From Streptococcus sp. HMSC074B11 (GTDB taxonomy: Bacteria > Bacillota > Bacilli > Lactobacillales > Streptococcaceae), in the NCBI RefSeq assembly GCF_001808705.1, contig NZ_KV794288.1:25066-81972 (forward strand): a stretch of 56,907 nt of DNA, in the 5' to 3' direction. The translations under genes were made by a program, and so were the position numbers. This document shows, piece by piece, positions 17,439 to 26,327 of the stretch. Every line of letters begins with the position of its first letter. The first letter of the stretch is position 1. The notes beneath the pieces were generated by a model. The model searched no databases, was not told the DNA's origin, and saw only the letters and a list, made by a program, of their open reading frames with translations.

Positions 17439-19451
17439 ATGAAAAAAATATTGCTGGCAAGTACAGTTGCCCTCTCTATGGCAGGTTTTGCAAAAACGAC
17501 AGTCTATGCCGAGGATTCTCAAGCTACCAATAATGTTCAATCATCAGAAAAGATTGCTACGAATACAGTAAGCAATGAAAAGAAAAATCAAAGCGAAGCT
17601 GAAAAAGCAACTTCTCAAACTCCAGAGACAAAAGAACAACCTTCAAAAGAAGCAGTAGTAGAAGTAGTTAACAAAGAAGGTTGGCAAAAAGAAAATAACC
17701 AATGGCGTTATTATGAGAATAATCAACCAGTTTCGAATTGGAAAAAAATAGCTGGTGTTTGGTACTATTTTAATCAAGATGGTATCATGCTTAGTAATAC
17801 TATCTTTAATGATTACCTATTGAATAATAGCGGTGCTTTGACAGAATCTTCTTGGGTAAAAATTGAAAACCAATGGTATTATGCCACTGAGGATGGGAAA
17901 GTAACTCGTAATAATTGGAAAAAGATAGCTGGTGTTTGGTATCGATTCGATGAAAATGGTATCATGATCAGCAATGCTGTTTACGATGACTATCTATTCA
18001 AATCAAGTGGAGCCTTAGCTGAAAATAGCTGGGTAAAAATTGCTGATAAATGGTATTATGGGAATCAAGAAGGTAAAATCAATCGTGACAAGTGGGCAAA
18101 GATTGATGGCCTATGGTATCGATTTGATGAATCTGGTGTCATGTTAAGTGCTACTATTTATAAAGACTTTCTTCTCAAGACTAATGGATCTATGGCAGAA
18201 AATGCCTGGGCAAAACTCGAAGATAAGTGGTATTATACTACAGCATCAGGAAAAATTATTCGCGATAAGTGGGAGAAAATCAGCGGTTCATGGTACTATT
18301 TTAATAAAGACGGTGTCATGTTAAGTAGCCAATGGAAAGAGAAATACTATCTAAAAGATAGTGGCGCCATGGCTAAAAGCGAATGGATTTTCGATGAAAA
18401 ATACAAGAGTTGGTTCTACCTCAAGTCGGACGGTACCTATGCTGAAAATCAATGGGTAGGTTCTTACTATCTCAAATCTTTTGGTTATATGGCCAAAAAT
18501 GAATGGATTTTCGATAAGGACTACAACGCTTGGTATTATCTAAAAGAAGATGGAGTCTATGTAACTGGTAACTTCACCATTAATGGAAAAGACTATACTT
18601 TCCAAAGCAACGGCAAATGGATTACTGATACAGCCTCATACTATAAAGTAAAACCAATTACAGCAAATGTATATAGTGCTTCTGGTGAGAAACTTAGCTA
18701 TATTTCGCAAGGAAGTATTGTAGCGATTGATGGAGCTGAAGCCAAAGACGGTCGACTTCCGGTCAAAATTTCTGGCCTTTCAGGCTATATGAACAAGAGT
18801 GATCTAGTAGCAGTCAGCTCAGATAGTGACTTCATTCCTCACTATGCCACTGACGGTAATTATCTTTACCATGAGTTATCACCTTACGCAAGTATTCGTG
18901 TAGCACCTCATAGTTCATCAATGACAATTGGTAAAAAATACTATTCAGCTGATGGCATGAACTTTGAAAACTTTACAGTTGAAAATCCTTTCTTATTTAG
19001 AGATTTAAGAAAACCAACCAATTACACAGCTGAAGAATTAGATAAGGTCTATTCTCTTATGAATATCAAAGGAAGTCGTCTGGCAGGTAAGGGAGCAATC
19101 TTTAAAGAAGCTGAAGAACGTTATCAGATCAACGCTCTCTATCTAATCGCCCATAGTGCTATAGAAAGTTCATGGGGACGTAGCCAAATTGCCAAGGATA
19201 AAAACAACTTCTTTGGTATTGCCGCTTATGATACAACACCATATGATTCAGCAAAAAGCTTTGACGATGTTGATAAGGGTATCTTAGGTGCAGCCAAGTG
19301 GATCCGCGAAAATTACATCGATAATGGCAGAACATACCTTGGAAATAAAGCGTCAGGGATGAATGTTCTTTATGCATCAGATCCATACTGGGGAGAAAAA
19401 ATTGCAAGTATCATGATGAGAATCAACAGTCAGCTAGGTGAAAAAGATTAA
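17439..19451 (+). CDS. lytB: LytB-type choline-binding endo-beta-N-acetylglucosaminidase
   Basis: 670 residues, exported. The signal peptide is residues 1-24 (cleavage after TTVYA), then a Ser/Glu/Lys-rich linker to about 80. A long choline-binding region follows (about 81-380) of WYY/WYYF-type repeats such as GVWYYFNQDGIML. Next come an SH3b-like segment (about 400-460) and the C-terminal GH73 domain with AHSAIESSWGRSQIA (catalytic Glu576 by family analogy) and NNFFGIAAYD. This order matches pneumococcal LytB (658 aa, from memory), which separates daughter cells at the pole. Choline-binding repeats imply choline-decorated teichoic acid. The gene is monocistronic, with AAGGAG before the ATG. 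Confidence 0.92.
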   Translation: MKKILLASTVALSMAGFAKTTVYAEDSQATNNVQSSEKIATNTVSNEKKNQSEAEKATSQTPETKEQPSKEAVVEVVNKEGWQKENNQWRYYENNQPVSNWKKIAGVWYYFNQDGIMLSNTIFNDYLLNNSGALTESSWVKIENQWYYATEDGKVTRNNWKKIAGVWYRFDENGIMISNAVYDDYLFKSSGALAENSWVKIADKWYYGNQEGKINRDKWAKIDGLWYRFDESGVMLSATIYKDFLLKTNGSMAENAWAKLEDKWYYTTASGKIIRDKWEKISGSWYYFNKDGVMLSSQWKEKYYLKDSGAMAKSEWIFDEKYKSWFYLKSDGTYAENQWVGSYYLKSFGYMAKNEWIFDKDYNAWYYLKEDGVYVTGNFTINGKDYTFQSNGKWITDTASYYKVKPITANVYSASGEKLSYISQGSIVAIDGAEAKDGRLPVKISGLSGYMNKSDLVAVSSDSDFIPHYATDGNYLYHELSPYASIRVAPHSSSMTIGKKYYSADGMNFENFTVENPFLFRDLRKPTNYTAEELDKVYSLMNIKGSRLAGKGAIFKEAEERYQINALYLIAHSAIESSWGRSQIAKDKNNFFGIAAYDTTPYDSAKSFDDVDKGILGAAKWIRENYIDNGRTYLGNKASGMNVLYASDPYWGEKIASIMMRINSQLGEKD

Positions 19452-19459
19452 AAATCATT

Positions 19460-19495
19460 AAAATCGATAACAACTGCAAAGTGGTTATCGATTTT
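19460..19495 (+). terminator. Terminator after lytB
   Basis: A 16-base stem AAAATCGATAACAACT / AGTGGTTATCGATTTT with one mismatch and a 4-base loop. Confidence 0.8.
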
Positions 19496-19518
19496 GCTTA
19501 TCAAGAGAAACTTGAGAA

Positions 19519-19980
19519 ATGAACTTTATGAAGCAGAATTTTGAACATATACATACAAGAGGGATAAATTTAAATCACATAGGGATCAACGCATACGCTT
19601 ATGATTATTTAGTAATTCCAGACATACTTGATAATCTCAAAGCCAATAATCAAATTATACTAGGTGGGGATGTTTTTTGCTACAAGAATGGCCAATTGAA
19701 ACATACTTATGATCATTGGTATTACGAGAAACAAGATCCAACCATTGATAGCAGTAAATCCATTATTCAAACAGAAAAATATATCAGCAACTATGTTAAA
19801 GATCATGGTGAACACTATTATTTTTCAATTGTTTTAGACAATGAGGAATTTAATTTTTGACTGATTGACTTAGAAAACATTTTACAATCGGCATTGAATC
19901 AAGCGTCAAATATGAGAAATCATGTTATAATAAAAGATAGTGATTTATTTTTAGAAAAAGGATATCTATTTAATTTTTAA
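19519..19980 (+). pseudogene. Imm40-like immunity-type gene with in-frame TGA
   Basis: The open frame from ATG 19519 stops at TGA 19858-19860 after 113 codons (IILGGDVFCYKNG, YDHWYYEKQD). The same frame then runs on for 39 sense codons (LIDLENILQSALNQASN ... LEKGYLFNF) to TAA 19978-19980. A TGG-to-TGA change would explain this and restore a 153-residue protein. The LGGDV...YDxWYY pattern resembles polymorphic-toxin immunity proteins of the Imm40 type, but I cannot confirm the family. No toxin gene is adjacent. The start is uncertain because no strong ribosome site is present. A C-terminally truncated but working protein is possible. Confidence 0.6.
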
Positions 19981-20028
19981 ATATGAAAAAATAGATACAA
20001 ATCCAATAAAAGAAAGGAATTTTACAGA

Positions 20029-20880
20029 ATGGCAACTATTCAATGGTTTCCTGGACATATGTCCAAGGCGCGTCGTCAGGTCCAGGAAAATTTAAAATTT
20101 GTTGATTTTGTGACAGTTTTAGTAGATGCACGTTTGCCCTTGTCTAGCCAAAATCCAATGCTGACTAAAATCATTGGGGACAAACCAAGGCTATTGATTC
20201 TAAACAAGGCAGACCTAGCGGACCCAGTATTAACAAAAGAATGGCGTCAGCACTTTGAATCACAAGGCATTCAGACACTTGCTATCAACTCTAAAGAGCA
20301 AATTACAGTTAAAGTCGTAACAGACGCTGCCAAGAAACTTATGGCAGATAAAATTGCCCGTCAAAAAGAACGTGGTATTCAAATCGAAACCTTACGTACC
20401 ATGATTATCGGCATTCCAAATGCTGGAAAATCTACTCTGATGAACCGTTTAGCTGGTAAGAAAATTGCTGTAGTTGGAAACAAGCCTGGTGTGACAAAAG
20501 GCCAGCAATGGCTTAAAACCAATAAGGATTTAGAAATTTTGGATACTCCAGGGATTCTTTGGCCAAAATTCGAAGATGAAACGGTTGCCCTTAAACTCGC
20601 ATTGACTGGAGCTATCAAAGACCAGTTGCTTCCGATGGATGAAGTGACGATTTTCGGTCTCAACTACTTTAAAACCCATTATCCCGATAAGCTTCAAGAA
20701 CGTTTTAAACAAATGAATCTGGATGATGAAGCTCCTGAAATTATCATGGATATGACTCGTATCCTTGGTTTCCGTGATGATTACGATCGTTTTTACAATC
20801 TCTTTGTCAAAGAGGTTCGTGATGGAAAACTTGGTAACTATACCTTAGATACATTGGATGATCTCAATGGCAACGATTAA
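20029..20880 (+). CDS. rbgA: Ribosome biogenesis GTPase RbgA (YlqF)
   Basis: A 283-residue circularly permuted GTPase needed for late assembly of the 50S subunit. The permuted order is clear: G4 (ILNKADL) near residue 60 comes before G1 ([14 protein letters not shown]) near 126 and G3 (LDTPGILWP) near 172. The N-terminal [16 protein letters not shown] is the classic YlqF start. The ribosome site AAAGGAA precedes the ATG. The coding region overlaps rnhB by 14 bases. Confidence 0.96.
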   Translation: MATIQWFPGHMSKARRQVQENLKFVDFVTVLVDARLPLSSQNPMLTKIIGDKPRLLILNKADLADPVLTKEWRQHFESQGIQTLAINSKEQITVKVVTDAAKKLMADKIARQKERGIQIETLRTMIIGIPNAGKSTLMNRLAGKKIAVVGNKPGVTKGQQWLKTNKDLEILDTPGILWPKFEDETVALKLALTGAIKDQLLPMDEVTIFGLNYFKTHYPDKLQERFKQMNLDDEAPEIIMDMTRILGFRDDYDRFYNLFVKEVRDGKLGNYTLDTLDDLNGND

Positions 20881-21646
20881 AGAAATAAAAGAGAAGTTAG
20901 CAAAGATAACTGAACTTGAAAGTCCCTTGTTTAAGGAATTTGAAAAAGATTCTCGTTCAGGTGTCCAAAAGGAAATTGAAAAGCGTAAAAAGGCCCTTCA
21001 ATCTGACATTGATGAAAATCTTCGCTTAGAAGCCATGCTTAGCTATGAAAAAGAGCTTTACGAGAATGGAATAAGCTTCATTGCTGGTGTAGATGAGGTT
21101 GGACGTGGCCCTCTGGCTGGTCCAGTGGTTGCTGCAGCTGTCATTCTTCCCAAAAATTGTAAGATTAAAGGCTTGAATGACAGTAAAAAGATCCCAAAGA
21201 AAAAACATCAAGAGATTTTTCAAGCCGTTAAGAACAATGCTTTAGCAATTGGCATTGGTATTATGGACAATCATGTCATTGACCAAGTCAATATCTATGA
21301 AGCGACGAAACTAGCCATGAAAGAAGCTATTTATCAGCTTGAGCCTCAACCAGAGCACCTCTTGATTGATGCTATGAATTTGGACTTGCCGATTTCTCAG
21401 ACATCCATCATCAAAGGAGATGCCAACTCCTTATCTATTGCAGCAGCATCGATTATAGCTAAAGTTACCAGAGATAAGATCATGGCTAACTATGACGAAG
21501 AATTTCCAGGTTATGATTTTGCTCAAAATGCTGGCTATGGAACTGCTAAGCATCTAGAAGGAATTGAAAAGCACGGTATCACACCTATTCATCGCACCAG
21601 TTTTGAACCGATTAAAACGATCGTTTCAGAAACTAGTAAAAGATAA
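20867..21646 (+). CDS. rnhB: Ribonuclease HII
   Basis: 259 residues. It removes ribonucleotides from RNA-DNA hybrids. The catalytic motif is [16 protein letters not shown] (Asp and Glu), with further acidic residues in [11 protein letters not shown] and the C-terminal [11 protein letters not shown] ... HRTSF of type 2 RNases H. The N-terminal about 70 residues form the charged extension usual in Firmicute RNase HII. I chose ATG 20867, inside the end of rbgA; a start 9 bases earlier is possible. The rbgA-rnhB pairing is conserved in streptococci. Confidence 0.95.
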   Translation: MATIKEIKEKLAKITELESPLFKEFEKDSRSGVQKEIEKRKKALQSDIDENLRLEAMLSYEKELYENGISFIAGVDEVGRGPLAGPVVAAAVILPKNCKIKGLNDSKKIPKKKHQEIFQAVKNNALAIGIGIMDNHVIDQVNIYEATKLAMKEAIYQLEPQPEHLLIDAMNLDLPISQTSIIKGDANSLSIAAASIIAKVTRDKIMANYDEEFPGYDFAQNAGYGTAKHLEGIEKHGITPIHRTSFEPIKTIVSETSKR

Positions 21647-21661
21647 TTAAAGGAGAGAATT

Positions 21662-23212
21662 ATGGAGGAACAGTCGCAAATACTTAGTTCCAAGAAAGAA
21701 TTTGCCTTCGCGTCCAGTACGATCTTAGCTCAAGTAGGGCGAGGTATTATTGTCGGATTAGTCGTAGGAATTATTGTAGGATCATTTCGATTTTTGATCG
21801 AAAAAGGCTTTCATATCGTTCAAGGATTTTATCATGACCAAGAGAATCTGATACGGAATCTATTGATTATTTTATTGTTTTATATGCTAATTTGCTTAGT
21901 TAGTGCCAAATTAACACGCTCAGAAAAAGATATCAAAGGTTCTGGTATTCCTCAAGTTGAGGCAGAGTTAAAAGGTCTCATGTCTCTCAAATGGTGGAGT
22001 ATTCTCTGGAAAAAATATATTTTAGGTATATTAGCAATTGCGAGTGGGCTCATGCTCGGTCGTGAAGGTCCCAGTATTCAGCTAGGTGCCGCTGGAGGAA
22101 AAGGAATTGCCAAATGGCTCAAGTCTAGCCCTGTTGAGGAGAGATCTTTGATTGCTAGCGGAGCTGCTGCTGGACTTGCTGCAGCTTTTAATGCACCTAT
22201 TGCAGGACTCCTATTTGTAGTAGAAGAAGTTTACCATCATTTTTCACGATTTTTCTGGGTTTCTACCTTGGCTGCTAGTCTAGTAGCAAACTTCGTTTCT
22301 CTTCTCATCTTTGGTTTAACACCTGTACTTGATATGCCGGACAATATTCCTCAAATGAGTTTGAGTCAATATTGGATTTATCTGGTGATGGGGATATTTC
22401 TTGGAGTTTCTGGATATCTATATGAGAAAGCCGTTCTGAATATCGGAAAAGTATATGATTGGATTGGTCAAAAGATTCATCTGGATAAGGCCTATTATCC
22501 TATTCTAGCCTTTCTCCTTATCATTCCAGTAGGAATTTTCCTACCACAAATACTTGGTGGCGGAAATCAAGTTGTTTTATCCTTAACAGAACAGGATTTT
22601 AGTTTTAAAATTCTCTTCCTTTACTTCATCATTCGCTTTATCTGGAGCATGATCAGTTATGGAAGTGGACTACCAGGTGGTATTTTCTTACCAATTTTAG
22701 CTTTAGGATCCTTACTTGGTGCTCTAGTCGGTGTTATTTGTGTCAATCTTGGCCTTGTTAGCCAACAGCAATTTCCTATCTTTGTGATTCTTGGAATGAG
22801 TGGGTATTTTGGTGCTATCTCAAAAGCACCTTTGACAGCTATGATTCTTGTGACTGAGATGGTCGGTGATATCCGAAATCTAATGCCTTTAGGGATGGTT
22901 ACCCTAGTTGCTTATATTGTTATGGATCTGCTCAAAGGGGCGCCCGTCTATGAAGCCATGCTGGAGAAAATGCTACCTGAAACAGCAACTAATGATGGAG
23001 AAATTACCCTAATTGAAATTCCAGTATCAGACAAAATAGCTGGTAAGCAAGTACATGAACTCAATTTACCACACAACGTACTCATCACAACCCAAGTACA
23101 TAATGGCAAAAGTAAGACAGTTAATGGATCTACAAGGATGTATCTAGGTGATATGATTCATCTCGTGATTCCAAAAAGTGAAATTGGAAAAGTGAAAGAT
23201 TTACTACTATAA
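21662..23212 (+). CDS. ClC-family chloride/proton antiporter with TrkA-C domain
   Basis: 516 residues, about 10-12 membrane helices. Three anion-pathway motifs are present: GSGIPQVEAEL near residue 98, GREGPSIQLGA near 139 (the gating Glu) and GGIFLPILALG near 340. The internal proton-relay position is acidic (FVVEEV), which indicates an exchanger rather than a channel. The C-terminal about 75 residues (IEIPVSDKIAGKQVHEL ... MIHLVIPKSEIGKV) form a TrkA-C/RCK_C regulatory domain. It follows rnhB by 15 bases with AAAGGAGAG ahead of the ATG. The likely role is acid stress or anion homeostasis. Confidence 0.92.
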   Translation: MEEQSQILSSKKEFAFASSTILAQVGRGIIVGLVVGIIVGSFRFLIEKGFHIVQGFYHDQENLIRNLLIILLFYMLICLVSAKLTRSEKDIKGSGIPQVEAELKGLMSLKWWSILWKKYILGILAIASGLMLGREGPSIQLGAAGGKGIAKWLKSSPVEERSLIASGAAAGLAAAFNAPIAGLLFVVEEVYHHFSRFFWVSTLAASLVANFVSLLIFGLTPVLDMPDNIPQMSLSQYWIYLVMGIFLGVSGYLYEKAVLNIGKVYDWIGQKIHLDKAYYPILAFLLIIPVGIFLPQILGGGNQVVLSLTEQDFSFKILFLYFIIRFIWSMISYGSGLPGGIFLPILALGSLLGALVGVICVNLGLVSQQQFPIFVILGMSGYFGAISKAPLTAMILVTEMVGDIRNLMPLGMVTLVAYIVMDLLKGAPVYEAMLEKMLPETATNDGEITLIEIPVSDKIAGKQVHELNLPHNVLITTQVHNGKSKTVNGSTRMYLGDMIHLVIPKSEIGKVKDLLL

Positions 23213-23214
23213 AA

Positions 23215-23233
23215 ACATAATTTAAGTTATGTA
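23215..23233. repeat. ACATAA/TTATGT palindrome 2 bases after the ClC stop codon
   Basis: The arms ACATAA and TTATGT flank an AT-rich centre. It resembles the identical 20-bp palindromes at 25496-25515 and 30467-30486, which also lie directly after stop codons. Confidence 0.45.
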
Positions 23234-23333
23234 GATTTAGTAATAAAAAGATTGAAAATATATCTATTACATAATTTTATTTATGCACAAAATGTAACTC
23301 TTAGACTGTTTTTTATAACCAAAAGGAGATGCT

Positions 23334-24077
23334 ATGAGTAGAAATAAAGCTCTTGCAGTTTATTTACTTGGGACTTTTAGTCAACTATTATTAGTTTGTT
23401 TAGTTGTATTTTTCTGCAATCATTATGGCGTTCATTCTGTTCTAGTAAATGTTTTCGGAGTAATGATTGGTGGAATCTCTACAGCCTTATGGGGTAGCAT
23501 TGTTGCCATTTGCTATTATGAGATTGACTTAAAGAAAATAATAAAAGATTTTTTTAACATTCAGACCAGTTACAAACATTATTTATTAGCATTTTTTCTT
23601 ATTATTCTTGATTTCTCTTTTCTATTTTTTTGGGGGAAAATCGTACAATTTATCTGGTATCTTCCTTTTCTGATGTTTTTAAAGTTTATTGTATTTGGAG
23701 GTTTGGAGGAAATTGGTTGGAGATATGTATTTCAGCCACTTTTACAAGAAAAGTTCCACTATTTTCAAGCGACAATTTTAACATTTATCATATGGTCAAT
23801 TTGGCATTTATTGTTCTTTTATATAGATGGTTCTCTAGCCATCCTTCAAATAGTACCTTTTTTATTTGGGTTGCTGACAAATTCGTTTATTCTTTCATCT
23901 CTTTATTTAAAAACAAAAAATCTCTGGATTTGTGTGATGACACATTCAATGATTAATGTATTTTCTCAATTGACTATGAGTGACGACCATTACGGAATGT
24001 ATCTAATCAGAATTATTGTTATTGTTGCATCATGTTATCTAGTAATGTCTAGCAAAGTTAAGTATAAAACATATTAA
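23334..24077 (+). CDS. CPBP-family intramembrane metalloprotease (second in window)
   Basis: 247 residues, seven or eight hydrophobic segments. The CPBP signature is GGLEEIGWRYVFQPLL (Glu125, Glu126, Arg130), followed by the His motif IIWSIWHLLFF and the late MTHSMINVFSQL. The EEIGWR variant is common among streptococcal members. Ribosome site AAAGGAG is 6 bases before ATG. It stands alone between the ClC gene and xerS. Codon use is rich in A/T and the spacer upstream is AT-rich, so it may be an acquired gene. Substrate unknown. Confidence 0.85.
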   Translation: MSRNKALAVYLLGTFSQLLLVCLVVFFCNHYGVHSVLVNVFGVMIGGISTALWGSIVAICYYEIDLKKIIKDFFNIQTSYKHYLLAFFLIILDFSFLFFWGKIVQFIWYLPFLMFLKFIVFGGLEEIGWRYVFQPLLQEKFHYFQATILTFIIWSIWHLLFFYIDGSLAILQIVPFLFGLLTNSFILSSLYLKTKNLWICVMTHSMINVFSQLTMSDDHYGMYLIRIIVIVASCYLVMSSKVKYKTY

Positions 24078-24117
24078 ATAGTATTTAGAATAATTTTGAA
24101 CATTTAATAGATAGTTA

Positions 24118-24149
24118 AAAATCCAAATCACTTTGTTGATTTGGATTTT
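24118..24149 (+). terminator. Terminator after the second CPBP gene
   Basis: AAAATCCAAATCA pairs perfectly with TGATTTGGATTTT across 6 bases; T-rich tail. Between here and difSL (24150-24342) I see only AT-rich sequence with a further inverted repeat, AAAACTAAAA ... TTTTAGTTTT (about 24206-24246). Confidence 0.85.
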
Positions 24150-24342
24150 ATTGTTTTTAGAAAAAATTATAAGTTTATGTAAAAGTTATTTAAACATTGA
24201 TAGAAAAACTAAAAGTTAATGTACATTTGAACAATTTTTAGTTTTCACTTAAATAAAGTACATAATTGAGTATAATTAGCTCTAAAAAAATTTTTGGTTA
24301 CTGGTTTTTAAGTTATCCATTCCTATATAGCCCCTATAACAT

Positions 24343-24373
24343 CTTTCCGAAAAACTAAAATTTTCTTGAAAAA
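24343..24373. other. difSL-like chromosome dimer resolution site
   Basis: The segment reads TTTCCGAAAAACTAAAATTT then TCTTGAAA. From memory this is close to the 31-bp difSL site of streptococci and lactococci, which lies just upstream of xerS and is cut by the single recombinase XerS. The atypical, poorly symmetrical right arm (TTTTCTTGAAA) is also as in difSL. Exact borders are approximate. It marks the replication terminus region. Confidence 0.85.
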
Positions 24374-24394
24374 TATATCTAGCTATGCTATACT
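24366..24394 (+). promoter_or_regulatory. xerS promoter overlapping difSL
   Basis: TTGAAA (24366-24371), 17-base spacer, TATACT (24389-24394). The -35 is inside the right arm of the dif site. A perfect 7-bp dyad CTATACT/AGTATAG (24388-24404) covers the -10. Confidence 0.65.
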
Positions 24395-24422
24395 ACTAGT
24401 ATAGAAAGATTTGGAGAAAAAC

Positions 24423-25493
24423 ATGAAACGCGAGATCTTATTAGAACGTATCGATAAACTCAAACAAGTCATGCCTTGGTACGTCTTAGAATATTACCAA
24501 TCAAAACTGGCTGTTCCGTACAGTTTTACGACCTTATACGAATACTTAAAGGAATACGATCGATTTTTCACCTGGGTTTTAGAATCTGGCATATCAGATG
24601 CTGACACCATGGTCAATATTCCCTTAGACGTTCTGGAGCACATGACCAAGAAAGACATGGAATCTTTTATTCTTTACTTGCGTGAACGTCCACTGCTCAA
24701 TGCCAATACGACGAAAAACGGGGTTTCTCAAACAACCATTAACCGTACCCTTTCGGCACTTTCTAGTCTTTATAAGTATTTAACTGAGGAAGTTGAAAAC
24801 GAGCAAGGGGAACCTTATTTCTATCGTAATGTCATGAAGAAGGTTGCTACCAAGAAAAAGAAAGAAACCTTGGCTGCGCGAGCTGAAAATATCAAGCAAA
24901 AGCTCTTTTTAGGTGATGAAACAGAGGGATTTTTGAATTATATAGATGAGGAATACCCTAAAACTCTCTCAAATCGAGCCTTATCGTCCTTTAACAAGAA
25001 TAAGGAGCGAGATTTAGCCATTATCGCACTTCTTCTTGCCTCTGGTGTCCGTCTTTCTGAGGCAGTTAACCTAGATCTTCGAGATCTCAACCTTAAAATG
25101 ATGGTGATTGACGTCACTCGAAAAGGTGGAAAACGAGACTCAGTCAATGTGGCTGCCTTTGCTAAGCCTTATTTAGAGCAATATCTCGCTATTCGAGACA
25201 AACGTTATAAGACAGAAAAGACCGATACAGCCCTCTTCTTAACCTTGTATCGAGGTGTTCCAAACCGTATCGATGCTTCTAGTGTTGAAAAGATGGTGGC
25301 CAAGTATTCAGAAGACTTTAAAGTCCGCGTAACTCCCCACAAACTACGCCATACGCTTGCAACCCGTCTCTATGATGCAACCAAGTCACAGGTTTTGGTA
25401 AGTCATCAACTAGGACATGCTAGCACACAAGTCACCGACCTGTATACCCATATTGTCAATGACGAACAGAAAAACGCCTTGGATAGTTTATAA
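24423..25493 (+). CDS. xerS: Site-specific tyrosine recombinase XerS
   Basis: 356 residues. XerS alone resolves chromosome dimers at difSL, activated by the septal translocase FtsK. The N-terminal SAM-like DNA-binding half is residues about 10-150, the catalytic half about 160-350. The Arg of the first catalytic box is in [15 protein letters not shown], then [15 protein letters not shown] (His-x-x-Arg), QLGHAST (His) and the nucleophile Tyr in TDLYTHI. I use ATG 24423 with GGAG 7 bases ahead, not the TTG at 24411. It is followed within 2 bases by a 20-bp palindrome and then a terminator. Confidence 0.96.
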   Translation: MKREILLERIDKLKQVMPWYVLEYYQSKLAVPYSFTTLYEYLKEYDRFFTWVLESGISDADTMVNIPLDVLEHMTKKDMESFILYLRERPLLNANTTKNGVSQTTINRTLSALSSLYKYLTEEVENEQGEPYFYRNVMKKVATKKKKETLAARAENIKQKLFLGDETEGFLNYIDEEYPKTLSNRALSSFNKNKERDLAIIALLLASGVRLSEAVNLDLRDLNLKMMVIDVTRKGGKRDSVNVAAFAKPYLEQYLAIRDKRYKTEKTDTALFLTLYRGVPNRIDASSVEKMVAKYSEDFKVRVTPHKLRHTLATRLYDATKSQVLVSHQLGHASTQVTDLYTHIVNDEQKNALDSL

Positions 25494-25495
25494 GA

Positions 25496-25515
25496 TACAT
25501 AATATAAATTATGTA
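25496..25515. repeat. 20-bp palindrome directly after the xerS stop
   Basis: TACATAATATAAATTATGTA begins 2 bases after the stop codon. The identical 20-mer, in the same orientation relative to the gene, follows the pdhB stop (30467-30486). It is not needed as a terminator because a strong one follows at 25528. Confidence 0.75.
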
Positions 25516-25527
25516 ATGTATTAGTGT

Positions 25528-25573
25528 AAAAAAAGAGCGTAGATTTTTTTATCGAATCTTACGCTCTTTTTTT
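25528..25573. terminator. Bidirectional terminator between xerS and the converging gene
   Basis: A-run, GAGCGTA-type stem, about 20-base inner region, TACGCTC, T-run. It reads as a good terminator on both strands. Confidence 0.85.
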
Positions 25574-25577
25574 CTTT

Positions 25578-26219
25578 CTATAAAAATTCGATCCAATAAT
25601 TACGATGTGGCTCAATAATGACTGGTTTTCCCCAAAATGATTTTAGATAAGCCAAGTTTGCAGGGGTGACCGGTCTTTTTTCATCATTGAATTTCTCTGC
25701 ACTCTCTTCCGTTAGAAAGCATTTAACAGCTTCATATGGTGTACCATCGCCCGCTATTCGATCAATTCCTAAATAAGCAATTTCATCACCGGCATTTGGA
25801 GTATCTGTAAATAGTTTTCCAATAAAATAAACTGTCTTATCTTTCATTAATTCATAAGCCTTACTATTTTCCAGTCTGTTATTCGCTGCAGCGTACATAA
25901 TACAAAAACTGTCCACAATATCTTTCAAAGGCATTAATTCTTCTTTGCTGACTATAATTTCGTCAGAAGCAAGTCCACCAATGATTAAGCTTTTATAATG
26001 AGGTTGCTGGATGATATTATCTAAAGCCATTCCTAATGGTAGTTGGACACCCTGATAGCCTAATGGTTCTAGCTCTTGCTTTTTCTGGTCAAGGTGTTCT
26101 TGTGTAATACTGATATTCAAATCATATGGACTTGAAGGTTGTTGCTTGCTAAAAAAAGCCACTACTATACGATCTAACTGTTCAAATAGACCAAGTTTTT
26201 CCATTGGAATTTTCATCAT
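25578..26219 (-). CDS. Hypothetical cytoplasmic protein
   Basis: 213 residues, no signal peptide or membrane helix. The C-terminal half (VYFIGKLFTDTPNAGDEI, then AVKCFLTEESAEKFNDEKRP, and a W-I-E-F-L end) reads like a small alpha/beta stress- or secretion-associated fold such as SseB-like proteins, but I do not recognise a family with confidence. It has its own good promoter (26256-26284) and AAAGGGG upstream. It is the first minus-strand gene beyond the dif/xerS switch point. Function unknown. Confidence 0.7.
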   Translation of the reverse strand: MMKIPMEKLGLFEQLDRIVVAFFSKQQPSSPYDLNISITQEHLDQKKQELEPLGYQGVQLPLGMALDNIIQQPHYKSLIIGGLASDEIIVSKEELMPLKDIVDSFCIMYAAANNRLENSKAYELMKDKTVYFIGKLFTDTPNAGDEIAYLGIDRIAGDGTPYEAVKCFLTEESAEKFNDEKRPVTPANLAYLKSFWGKPVIIEPHRNYWIEFL

Positions 26220-26255
26220 CGAATATGATCCCCTTTTTGTTCAGATTTCCTCTTT

Positions 26256-26284
26256 ATTCTACTCTCATTATTTTTGAATATCAA
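26256..26284 (-). promoter_or_regulatory. Sigma-A promoter of the hypothetical gene at 25578
   Basis: On minus: TTGATA, 17-base spacer, TAGAAT. It starts 10 bases after the hairpin that ends the lplA transcript. Confidence 0.65.
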
Positions 26285-26293
26285 GTCTAAGAT

Positions 26294-26324
26294 AAAAGAT
26301 ATCCATGTTAAATGGATATCTTTT
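26294..26324 (-). terminator. Hairpin/terminator after lplA
   Basis: AAAAGATATCCAT and ATGGATATCTTTT form a perfect 13-bp stem with a 5-base loop. The T-run is mostly within the stem arm, so efficiency is uncertain. Confidence 0.65.
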
Positions 26325-26327
26325 ACT

